Assembly: GCA_003557445.1 (NCBI GenBank)
Contig: PWOK01000312.1
Coordinates: 1-5,620, forward strand
DNA: 5,620 nt
Origin: Halanaerobiaceae bacterium
GTDB taxonomy: Bacteria > Bacillota_F > Halanaerobiia > Halanaerobiales > CSSED10-376
Direction: 5' to 3'
A model generated the notes under the pieces. It was not told the DNA's origin, made no database searches, and worked only from the letters and a program-made list of their open reading frames with translations. Position numbers and translations under genes: made by a program. Each line of letters starts with the position of its first letter. Position 1 is the first letter of the stretch. This document shows positions 1-5,552 of the stretch, one piece after another.

Positions 1-1070
1 AATTAGCCAGAAAAGGAGAAGGTAAAACAGGAGTCAATCCACTGGTTGGTGCTATTGTTGTTAAAAATGACAAAATAATTGGTAAAGGATATCATAAAGA
101 ATATGGAGGCCCACATGCAGAGGTTTATGCTTTAAAGGAAGCTGGTGAAAAATCTAAAAATGCTACCCTTTATGTTAATCTTGAACCATGCTGTCATCAT
201 GGGAAAACCGGTCCCTGTAATCTTCAAATAATAAAAAGTGATATAAAAAGAGTTGTTGTGGGAATGAAAGACCCCAATCAACTTGTCTGTGGAAAAGGTA
301 TCGAAAAACTAAGTGAAAAAGGGTTAGATGTTAAAATTGGTGTTCTGGAAGAAAAATGCCGAAAATTAAATGAAGTATTTATTAAATATATTACTTCTGA
401 CTTACCCTTTATATATATGAAGGCTGCTCAAACACTGGATGGTTTTCTGGCAACAGTTAATGGTGATTCCCAATGGGTTACAGGTGAAAAAGCCCGTCTT
501 TATGGCCATAAATTAAGGAATAAAGCAGATGCAATTCTGGTGGGGATTAATACAGTATTAAAGGATAATCCCAGGTTAAATACCAGGCTTCCTGGGCAGG
601 AAGGAGAGGATTGTATCAGGATAATTCTTGACCCTTACCTGGAGATTGATGAAAAGGCCAGAATAATTAATCAAAAATCTTCTAAAAATACAATTCTGGT
701 TACTGGAAAAAATATTTCTGATGATAAAAAACAAAGATTGGAGTCAAAGACTGGAATCGAGATAATGTCTTTCAAACTGGAAACCAGGGATAGAATACCC
801 CTTAAAAAATTATTAAAAGAATGTCATAGAAGAAAAATTGGGAGTATTCTGGTTGAAGGTGGAGGTATGGTCAACTATTCATTTCTAAGAGAAAATCTTG
901 TTGATAAATTTTATTGTTTTATTGCCCCCAGGATATATGGAGGTAATGATGGTATTTCTACTTTCAGGGGAAAAGGACCTCATAGGATGAAAGATGTTAA
1001 ACAACTTAAAGATATTAAAATAGAAAAAGTTGATGATGATTTACTTATCAAAGCTTATTTTCAGGGGTGA
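1..1070 (+). CDS. ribD: Bifunctional riboflavin biosynthesis protein RibD (pyrimidine deaminase / reductase), 5'-truncated by window edge
   Basis: RibD deaminates the pyrimidine product of GTP cyclohydrolase II and then reduces its ribose side chain with NADPH, in the cytoplasm. The frame is open from base 3, giving 355 residues up to TGA at 1068-1070. Comparison with remembered B. subtilis RibD (361 aa) suggests about 11 N-terminal residues are missing. The N-terminal cytidine-deaminase-like domain shows the zinc motif HAE (window codons 38-40, bases 114-122) and PCCHHGKTGPC (codons 62-72), with zinc ligands H38, C63 and C72 and catalytic E40. The reductase domain starts near codon 134 (LPFIYMKAAQTLDG) and includes DAILVGINTVLKDNPRLNT (about 176-194), ILVEGGGMV (about 282-290) and APRIYGG. 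Both domains look intact. A GTG at 258 is internal and is not the start. The gene leads the operon and its stop lies 5 bases before the ribE start. A promoter or FMN riboswitch, if present, lies outside the window. Confidence 0.97.
   Translation, partial: LARKGEGKTGVNPLVGAIVVKNDKIIGKGYHKEYGGPHAEVYALKEAGEKSKNATLYVNLEPCCHHGKTGPCNLQIIKSDIKRVVVGMKDPNQLVCGKGIEKLSEKGLDVKIGVLEEKCRKLNEVFIKYITSDLPFIYMKAAQTLDGFLATVNGDSQWVTGEKARLYGHKLRNKADAILVGINTVLKDNPRLNTRLPGQEGEDCIRIILDPYLEIDEKARIINQKSSKNTILVTGKNISDDKKQRLESKTGIEIMSFKLETRDRIPLKKLLKECHRRKIGSILVEGGGMVNYSFLRENLVDKFYCFIAPRIYGGNDGISTFRGKGPHRMKDVKQLKDIKIEKVDDDLLIKAYFQG
1063..1070 (+). promoter_or_regulatory. Shine-Dalgarno that fixes the ribE start at TTG 1076
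   Basis: AGGGGTGA spans the last codons and stop of ribD and lies 5 bases before TTG at 1076. A GTG at 1067 is in the same frame but sits inside this SD, so it cannot use it. Starting at TTG gives MFTGII, the usual riboflavin synthase N-terminus. The overlap with the ribD stop suggests translational coupling. Confidence 0.75.
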
Positions 1071-1075
1071 TTTTA

Positions 1076-1726
1076 TTGTTTACCGGTATAATTCAGGAAA
1101 CAGGTTCCTTAAAGAATAAAATTGAGAAAAAAAACAAATATCAATTAAAAATTGAAGCCAGTCAGGTTTTGAATGGAATTACCAGAGGGGAAAGTATTGC
1201 TGTCAATGGTGTATGTTTAACAGTTGTTCAATTTACCGGGAGCTCCTTTACAGCAGATGTTATGCCAGAAACTGTTAAAAAAACCAATCTTCAGGATTTA
1301 AAAAAAGGAGCCAGGGTTAACCTGGAACAACCTGTCAAAATTGATAGTTTTTTTGGTGGTCATCTGGTTACCGGTCATATTGATGATACAGGGTTAATAA
1401 AAAACATAACACAGGAAAAAAATGCCTATCTGATTACCATAAATATAACTGATGAGCTGGAAAAATATATGGTTGATAAAGGTTCTGTAGCCATTAATGG
1501 AGTAAGTCTAACAATAATGAAAGTTGATAAAAATTCTTTGAAAGTTTCTTTGATACCTGAAACCTGGAAAGAGACAAATCTACAGTATGTGAAACCAGGA
1601 GACAGAGTAAATATTGAAACAGATTTAATTGGTAAATATGTATATAAAATTATTGGAGATAATCAGCAGACAAAAGATGATAGTGTTCTTAATAAAGAAT
1701 TTTTAAAAAATAAAGGTTTCTTATAA
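1076..1726 (+). CDS. ribE: Riboflavin synthase alpha chain (TTG start)
   Basis: This enzyme catalyses dismutation of two 6,7-dimethyl-8-ribityllumazine molecules to riboflavin plus the pyrimidine that RibH reuses. From TTG at 1076 it is 216 residues, a normal family length, and begins MFTGIIQETG. The internal duplication of two lumazine-binding barrels is clear. The N barrel has SIAVNGVCLTV (40-50) with the conserved Cys 47 and DVMPETVKKTNL (61-72). The C barrel has GGHLVTGHIDDTG (94-106), SVAINGVSLTI (137-147), LIPETWKETNL (159-169) and NIETDLIGKYV (179-189). The last ~27 residues are a polar tail. An alternative start at GTG 1067 would add three residues and lacks its own SD. Some Bacillus annotations call this gene ribB or ribC; ribE follows the common usage. 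Confidence 0.97.
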   Translation: MFTGIIQETGSLKNKIEKKNKYQLKIEASQVLNGITRGESIAVNGVCLTVVQFTGSSFTADVMPETVKKTNLQDLKKGARVNLEQPVKIDSFFGGHLVTGHIDDTGLIKNITQEKNAYLITINITDELEKYMVDKGSVAINGVSLTIMKVDKNSLKVSLIPETWKETNLQYVKPGDRVNIETDLIGKYVYKIIGDNQQTKDDSVLNKEFLKNKGFL

Positions 1727-1729
1727 TCT

Positions 1730-1736
1730 AGGGGGT
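1730..1736 (+). promoter_or_regulatory. Shine-Dalgarno for the ribBA TTG start
   Basis: AGGGGGT lies in the 16-base gap between ribE and ribBA, 6 bases before TTG at 1743. It matches AGGAGGT with one G in place of A. An in-frame TAA at 1740-1742 sits directly before the TTG, so no upstream start is possible. Confidence 0.75.
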
Positions 1737-1742
1737 ATTTAA

Positions 1743-2687
1743 TTGGATTCAATACAGGAGGCACTGGAGGAAATAAAAAAAGGAAATATGATTATAGTAG
1801 TTGATGATGAAGATAGAGAAAATGAAGGAGATTTGGTTATGGCTGCTGAAAAAGTAGACCGAGATAGTATAAATTTTATGATCAAATATGGAAGAGGACT
1901 GGTTTGTGTACCTCTTGAGGATAAAAGGATTGATGAATTAGAATTACCTTCAATGGTCAACCACAATACTGATACCCATGAAACAGGTTTTACAGTTTCT
2001 GTTGATCACAGGGAGACAGGTACCGGTATTTCAGCCGGAGAAAGGGCCCTAACAATAAAAAAACTTGTTGATCCTGACAGTAAACCAGAAGATTTCAAAA
2101 AACCAGGACATGTTTTTCCATTGAGAGCAAAAAAAGGGGGGGTACTCCGAAGAGTTGGTCATACTGAAGCAGCAGTTGAACTGGCCAGAATGGCAGGGAT
2201 GAAACCTGCAGGTGTAATATGTGAAATAATTAAGGATGATGGATCCATGGCCCGTTTACCTGATCTGAAAGAATTTGCTTCTGAACATAATATGAAATTA
2301 ATTACTATTGAGGATCTTATTAAATATAAAAAAAGCAAAGAAAAACTGATAATAAAAAAGGCAGAAGCCGAATTACCGACAAGATTTGGAGATTTTAAAA
2401 TCAAAATATATGGTACTGAAATAAATGATCTGGAACATGTTGCTCTCATAAAAGGTGAGGTTAATGGTAAAAAAAATGTACTGACCAGAGTTCATTCAGA
2501 ATGTTTAACAGGAGATGTTTTTTCTTCTAAAAGGTGTGATTGTGGAGATCAGTTAAAAACAGCACTGAATATGATAGAAAAAGAAAAAGAAGGAGTTTTA
2601 TTGTATATGCGTCAGGAAGGCAGGGGTATAGGTTTATCCAATAAGATCAAGGCTTACTGTTTACAGGAAAAAGGATGGATACTGTAG
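1743..2687 (+). CDS. ribBA: RibBA 5' portion: complete DHBP synthase plus N-terminal half of GTP cyclohydrolase II (frameshifted)
   Basis: Intact RibBA makes both riboflavin precursors: the RibB domain converts ribulose 5-phosphate to 3,4-dihydroxy-2-butanone 4-phosphate, and the RibA domain opens GTP. The frame starts at TTG 1743; an in-frame TAA just before it rules out a longer protein. The RibB domain (about 1-198) is complete, with [10 protein letters not shown] (21-30), [13 protein letters not shown] (94-106) and [16 protein letters not shown] (134-149). The RibA domain begins near 210 and carries the zinc cysteines C254, C265 and C267 (SECLTG...KRCDCGDQL), RQEGRGIGL (290-298) and Y305, equivalent to E. 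coli RibA Tyr105. After QEKG (308-311) the frame runs into WIL and TAG at 2685, while the family sequence continues in the -1 frame. With one base restored, 1743-2938 would encode about 398 residues, the usual RibBA length. The RibB half should work; this fragment alone should lack cyclohydrolase activity. Confidence 0.9.
   Translation: MDSIQEALEEIKKGNMIIVVDDEDRENEGDLVMAAEKVDRDSINFMIKYGRGLVCVPLEDKRIDELELPSMVNHNTDTHETGFTVSVDHRETGTGISAGERALTIKKLVDPDSKPEDFKKPGHVFPLRAKKGGVLRRVGHTEAAVELARMAGMKPAGVICEIIKDDGSMARLPDLKEFASEHNMKLITIEDLIKYKKSKEKLIIKKAEAELPTRFGDFKIKIYGTEINDLEHVALIKGEVNGKKNVLTRVHSECLTGDVFSSKRCDCGDQLKTALNMIEKEKEGVLLYMRQEGRGIGLSNKIKAYCLQEKGWIL
2665..2687 (+). other. ribBA: ribBA frameshift site with restart-like SD/ATG overlap
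   Basis: The upstream frame reads QEKG then WIL and stops at TAG 2685-2687. The -1 frame from 2675 reads [12 protein letters not shown], where the family has QExGxDTVEAN. One base is therefore missing between about 2671 and 2678; one extra A (GGA ATG GAT) would restore EKGMDTVEAN. AGGA at 2665-2668 lies 6 bases before ATG 2675, so restart is physically possible with a 13-base overlap. Programmed -1 slippage is weakly supported: the tract is only A5 and there is no clean X XXY YYZ heptamer. A sequencing error or a genuine single-base deletion is the simplest explanation. Confidence 0.85.
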
Positions 2688-2938
2688 AAGCAAATATTGC
2701 CCTTGGTTTTCCTGTTGATTTAAGAGATTATGGTATAGGAGCACAAATTCTTGTAGATCTTGGTTTGAGTTCTATCAGATTACTTACAAATAACCCCAAA
2801 AAAATTGTAGGACTTGAGGGTTATGGCTTGAATGTTGTAGAAAGAGTTCCTTTGAAAATTGATCCCAGCCGTGAAAATAAAGATTATTTAAAAACAAAAA
2901 AAGATAAACTCGGACATTTGCTTGATAATATAGAATAA
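2675..2938 (+). CDS. ribBA: RibBA 3' portion: C-terminal half of GTP cyclohydrolase II, out of frame with the 5' portion
   Basis: These 87 codons are the rest of the GTP cyclohydrolase II domain. They show [19 protein letters not shown] (2-20), GIGAQIL (20-26), RLLTNNPKK (35-43), GLEGYGL (46-52), VVERVPL (54-60) and a C-terminal KDKLGHLL. R17 aligns with E. coli RibA Arg128 and D15 with Asp126, both catalytic, so the active site is divided between this piece and the upstream one, which holds the zinc cysteines and Tyr305. No further stop or frameshift appears, so the break is recent, an artefact, or tolerated. ATG 2675 may be only the internal codon after the missing base. A restarted separate subunit would need both pieces to assemble, which I cannot show. 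ribH follows 20 bases after the stop. Confidence 0.85.
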   Translation: MDTVEANIALGFPVDLRDYGIGAQILVDLGLSSIRLLTNNPKKIVGLEGYGLNVVERVPLKIDPSRENKDYLKTKKDKLGHLLDNIE

Positions 2939-2958
2939 AAAAAAGGGAGTGAAAAATT

Positions 2959-3423
2959 ATGACAAAAATTTATGAAGGTGATTTAACAGGTCAGGGACTG
3001 AAGGCAGGTATAGTTATAGGTAGATTTAATGAATTTATTTCAAGTAAATTGCTTGATGGAGCACTTGATGGATTAAAACGTCATGGGGTACTGGATGAAG
3101 ATATTAGTATTGTCTGGGTTCCAGGTTCTTATGAAATTCCTTTAACAGCACAAAAAATGGTCCAATCCGGTAAATTTGATGGGATTATCTGTCTGGGAGC
3201 TATAATAAGGGGGGATACTCCTCATTTTGACTATGTGGCAGCTGAAGCGGCCAAGGGTATTGCCAAAGTTGGACTTGATAGTAATATTCCAGTAATTTTT
3301 GCAGTATTGACTACTGATACAATAGAACAGGCTATAGAAAGAGCGGGAACCAAAGCAGGTAATAAGGGGTTTGATGCAGCCCTTAATTTTATAGAAATGG
3401 TAAATCTTTTGAATCAATTTTAA
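2959..3423 (+). CDS. ribH: 6,7-dimethyl-8-ribityllumazine synthase
   Basis: RibH condenses the ribitylamino pyrimidine with 3,4-dihydroxy-2-butanone 4-phosphate to give the lumazine substrate of RibE. Family members form pentamers or 60-mer shells. The 154-residue length is standard. Visible motifs are GRFNEFIS (21-28, with the aromatic F23 that stacks on substrate), VPGSYEIP (54-61), [14 protein letters not shown] (80-93) with catalytic H89, FAVLTTDT (114-121), and [12 protein letters not shown] (126-137) with phosphate-binding R128. ATG 2959 is preceded by a good SD (AAGGGAGTGA at 2943-2952). It is the last gene of the operon, 20 bases after ribBA, and is followed by a terminator. Nothing in the protein looks damaged. 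Confidence 0.98.
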   Translation: MTKIYEGDLTGQGLKAGIVIGRFNEFISSKLLDGALDGLKRHGVLDEDISIVWVPGSYEIPLTAQKMVQSGKFDGIICLGAIIRGDTPHFDYVAAEAAKGIAKVGLDSNIPVIFAVLTTDTIEQAIERAGTKAGNKGFDAALNFIEMVNLLNQF

Positions 3424-3425
3424 AT

Positions 3426-3460
3426 AAAAAAAAACAGGTCCACTGGCTGGCCCTGTTTTT
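3426..3460. terminator. Bidirectional intrinsic terminator between ribH and the convergent small gene
   Basis: AAAAACAGG (3430-3438) pairs with CCTGTTTTT (3452-3460). After a T/C mismatch the stem continues as CCA (3440-3442) with TGG (3448-3450), leaving a CTGGC loop. On the + strand it ends in T5. On the - strand the nine As at 3426-3434 become T9, which is the stronger terminator. It should end the rib operon and the converging gene at 3491-3760. Confidence 0.8.
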
Positions 3461-3490
3461 GCTATCATTTATTAATATTACTTTTACTGA

Positions 3491-3760
3491 TTACTTCTTT
3501 TTGTTGACGTCATAAATGTAAAATTTATTACAGTCTTCACATTTTAATATCTTTTTATCAAATTTATCCATTAATAAAAATACAACAGTAATAATAACAG
3601 CCACTGGGCTGGAGAAAAAACCTACAGTATGATTCCACATAAACAAAAATGCAATAATAATCCAGGCTGCTATGATTATTATATTTGTGTTAAAAGGTTT
3701 TACCTTTCCACTGTCACAATCTGGACATGTTCCCCAGACATTACCGGTTTTCTTTAACAT
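3491..3760 (-). CDS. Small two-helix membrane protein with paired CxxC motifs (hypothetical)
   Basis: I do not recognise a named family. The 89-residue protein starts at ATG (3760-3758) with a perfect SD. It has CPDC (C12, C15), a hydrophobic segment (about 26-41), a second hydrophobic segment (about 48-64), then CEDC (C74, C77) and a basic tail ending NKKK. Two helices would put both CxxC pairs on the same side of the membrane, where four cysteines could bind one zinc as a ribbon. The tail DVNKKK and positive-inside reasoning suggest the cytoplasmic side; this is inference. It lies convergent to ribH, sharing its terminator, and divergent from the ankyrin gene with its own promoter, so it is probably a single-gene transcript. 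A link to riboflavin is not implied. Confidence 0.8.
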   Translation of the reverse strand: MLKKTGNVWGTCPDCDSGKVKPFNTNIIIIAAWIIIAFLFMWNHTVGFFSSPVAVIITVVFLLMDKFDKKILKCEDCNKFYIYDVNKKK

Positions 3761-3768
3761 TTGATAAG

Positions 3769-3775
3769 CCTCCTT
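3769..3775 (-). promoter_or_regulatory. Shine-Dalgarno of the small CxxC membrane protein gene
   Basis: On the - strand this reads AAGGAGG, a full match to the anti-SD core, 8 bases before the ATG at 3760. It supports this ORF being a real gene. Confidence 0.8.
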
Positions 3776-3797
3776 ATATAAGTACTGTATTATTAAT

Positions 3798-3826
3798 ATT
3801 TTATCATTTATTTGAGATTAAATCAA
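3798..3826 (-). promoter_or_regulatory. Sigma-A-type promoter for the small CxxC membrane protein gene
   Basis: On the - strand, TTGATT (3826-3821; 4/6 match to TTGACA) is followed by a 17-base spacer and TAAAAT (3803-3798; 5/6 match to TATAAT). Transcription would begin near 3791, leaving a leader of about 30 bases that contains the SD. AT-rich background makes chance matches possible, but the spacing and position fit well. Confidence 0.55.
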
Positions 3827-3877
3827 GGATAATAGTCAATTAAATTTATAGGAGTTGTTTTTTTAAAATATAAAATC

Positions 3878-3891
3878 AGGGGGTATAAGGG
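3878..3891 (+). promoter_or_regulatory. Shine-Dalgarno of the ankyrin gene
   Basis: AGGGGGT (3878-3884) lies 7 bases before ATG 3892 and repeats the SD form seen before ribBA. A second AAGGG touches the start codon. I could not assign a convincing + strand promoter in 3761-3877: GATAAT at 3828-3833 has no matching -35, and TTGAGA at 3812-3817 has no matching -10. Confidence 0.6.
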
Positions 3892-5493
3892 ATGAAAAAT
3901 TATAAAAGCATTTTTTTATATTTGATAATAATTGTTTTAATTGCTGTTTTGTATCCTGTAAACATTCAGGCTGAGGAAGAAATAGATTTTTTTGAATTAT
4001 GCAGAACAGGAAATCGTCAGGAAATTACTGAAGCCATAAATAAAGGTGTTAATATAAATCAAAGAGATATTAACTGGAGAACCCCAATAATGAAAGCAGC
4101 CAGGTATAATAATGATCCCTACATAATAGGAATATTAACCTGGGAAGGAGCCAATATTAATGCCAGGGATAATAGGGGTTGGACTGCTTTAATGTATGCT
4201 GTTGCCTATAATAGAAATGTTGATGTGATTAAATCTATTATTGTTAATGATGCTGATGTAAATATAAGAAATAATGCAGGTCAAACTGCATTAATGATTG
4301 CCATACAACAACAAAGAACAGAATCAGTTGAAATGTTATTAAATGCGGGAAGCAGGCTTAATATAAAAGATAATCAGGGATTTACTCCTTTAATGTATCT
4401 CAGCAAACACAGTAGAAATGAATTTTTACTAAATCGATTGATAAGATCAGGAGCAGACCTTAATACTAAAGATGCTTCTGGAAATACTGCTTTAATACAT
4501 GCTGTAGATAATAATAGAGAAAATTTTATAGAAAGACTAATCGAAGCCAATGCTGATATTAATGCTACAAATAACAATAATGAAAATGCTTTAATATATG
4601 CTATAAAAAACAGATATAATTATAATATTATAAAAAAATTAATAGAAAATGGGGCCGATGTAAACCAAAAAACAAATAGAGGTAAAACTCCCCTATTGTA
4701 TGCTCTGGAAAGATGGGATTATTATCCTCTGGTTGCTCTATTACTGGATTCAGGGGCTGATATACATGTAGAAGATAACCTGGGGTTAAATACTGTGGCC
4801 TATGCTGTGATTAATAATAATGTGAGAATACTGGAAAGATTAATAGAAGAAGGGGCATATGTTAATCATCAATCTGTTCAGAAAAAAACACCCCTGATGC
4901 AGGCAGCAGAGAACAGGACCAATACACAAATTCTCACTTTATTGCTTGAGGCAGGAGCAGATGTTAATGCCAGAGACTACAGGGGGGCAACACCCTTAAT
5001 GTTTGCTGCTGAATATAATCCTAATCAGAATGTTATTTTTAAATTACTGGATTATCAAGCTGACCCGGGCATGAGGGATAGTTATGGAAGAAGAGTAATT
5101 GATTATCTTCAAAATAATGATGATTTAAAGGGAACAGATGCTTACTGGGAATTACAGTATCTGGAACCCGAAAGAGACCCCATGGAAAAAATAAATAAAA
5201 AGTCAAAAATATTTACAGGAGTACTTTCCACAGCAATTCCTTCAGCAGGTCATTATTATGCAGGCAACTGGTCCAGGGGAGCATTGTTTTTAATTGGTGA
5301 AGTAGGTCTATTTACAATTGGTTATTTTCAGGAAAACAAAAAAGTACGTAATGTTTTTTTTGGAGCTACAGCTCTTTTGAAAACCTGGGAAATATATGAT
5401 GCAATTGGACAGACAGCTGATTTTAATCAATTTGCAGAAGAATATAATCAAGAAGTTGAAGAGTTTAACAGGTATCTTGAACAACAAAGATAA
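3892..5493 (+). CDS. Secreted ankyrin-repeat protein with hydrophobic C-terminal membrane domain
   Basis: The 533-residue product has three parts. Residues 1-27 form a Sec signal peptide: MKNYK, a hydrophobic core SIFLYLIIIVLIAVL, and a likely signal peptidase I site after IQA, before EEE. Residues 30-59 make an N-terminal cap and 60-396 carry ten ankyrin repeats with the TPLM/TALM and GADVNARD signatures. After a capping segment (397-425) and a charged linker, residues 438-505 are hydrophobic and include IPSAGHYYAGNWSRGALFLIG and VRNVFFGATALLKTWEIYDA. This resembles the P-G-x-G-x-x-Y-x-G type motif of small bacterial membrane domains. The last ~25 residues are acidic and Gln-rich. The likely layout is a scaffold outside the cytoplasm, anchored at its C-terminus. 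Ankyrin repeats bind other proteins; the partner is unknown. The gene appears monocistronic, ending just before a terminator-like structure. The domain reading is firm, the function is not. Confidence 0.9.
   Translation: MKNYKSIFLYLIIIVLIAVLYPVNIQAEEEIDFFELCRTGNRQEITEAINKGVNINQRDINWRTPIMKAARYNNDPYIIGILTWEGANINARDNRGWTALMYAVAYNRNVDVIKSIIVNDADVNIRNNAGQTALMIAIQQQRTESVEMLLNAGSRLNIKDNQGFTPLMYLSKHSRNEFLLNRLIRSGADLNTKDASGNTALIHAVDNNRENFIERLIEANADINATNNNNENALIYAIKNRYNYNIIKKLIENGADVNQKTNRGKTPLLYALERWDYYPLVALLLDSGADIHVEDNLGLNTVAYAVINNNVRILERLIEEGAYVNHQSVQKKTPLMQAAENRTNTQILTLLLEAGADVNARDYRGATPLMFAAEYNPNQNVIFKLLDYQADPGMRDSYGRRVIDYLQNNDDLKGTDAYWELQYLEPERDPMEKINKKSKIFTGVLSTAIPSAGHYYAGNWSRGALFLIGEVGLFTIGYFQENKKVRNVFFGATALLKTWEIYDAIGQTADFNQFAEEYNQEVEEFNRYLEQQR
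4069..5079 (+). repeat. Ten tandem ankyrin repeats encoded in the secreted protein
   Basis: Repeat boundaries in residues are 60-93, 94-127, 128-160, 161-194, 195-227, 228-261, 262-295, 296-328, 329-362 and 363-396. Seven are 34 residues and three (third, fifth and eighth) are 33. The extra residue falls in the region joining the two helices. Repeats 9 and 10 are closest to consensus (TPLMQAA, GADVNARD, TPLMFAA). DNA copies have diverged, so the array is old rather than recently expanded. Confidence 0.85.
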
Positions 5494-5495
5494 AT

Positions 5496-5552
5496 AAAAA
5501 ACAGGGGTAAGATCTGCTTAATTCAGGAAGCAAAAGAATCATCCCCCTGTTT
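5496..5552. terminator. Branched terminator-like structure at the convergent 3' ends
   Basis: AAACAGGGG (5499-5507) can pair with CCCCTGTTT (5544-5552), enclosing a smaller hairpin TGCTT (5515-5519) / AAGCA (5528-5532). On the - strand the outer stem is followed by T6 (complement of 5496-5501), which looks like an intrinsic terminator for the gene entering from 5620. On the + strand the T-tract is only three bases, so termination of the ankyrin transcript is less certain. Half of the stem lies within the coding end of the - strand gene. Confidence 0.5.

Noticed and set aside
1..60. FMN riboswitch
   Set aside because: The window opens inside ribD coding sequence, so the operon leader is not present.
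1739..1966. 75-codon - strand ORF opposite ribBA
   Set aside because: It is Ser/Ile-rich antisense translation of the conserved DHBP synthase region, with no SD or family features.
2159..2449. 96-codon - strand ORF opposite ribBA
   Set aside because: It mirrors conserved RibBA codons and has no independent motif or promoter.
2665..2677. Programmed -1 frameshifting or transcriptional slippage to make full RibBA
   Set aside because: The A-run is only five bases, the zero-frame codons GAA AAA GGA do not form a classical slippery heptamer, and the product would carry Arg instead of the conserved Gly. Not excluded, but weaker than a one-base loss.
3142..3468. 108-codon - strand ORF opposite ribH
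   Set aside because: It begins within the ribH terminator and runs antisense to strongly conserved ribH sequence.
3761..3891. Convincing + strand promoter for the ankyrin gene
   Set aside because: GATAAT and TTGAGA are present but not at usable spacing, and other boxes in this AT-rich stretch are too weak to assign.
4374..4577. 67-codon - strand ORF opposite the ankyrin repeats
   Set aside because: Shadow of the repeat-coding strand, with no translation signals.
4069..5079. CRISPR-like or recent tandem DNA repeat
   Set aside because: Periodicity is about 99-102 bases at the protein level (ankyrin), and the DNA copies are diverged, with no conserved repeat and spacer pattern.
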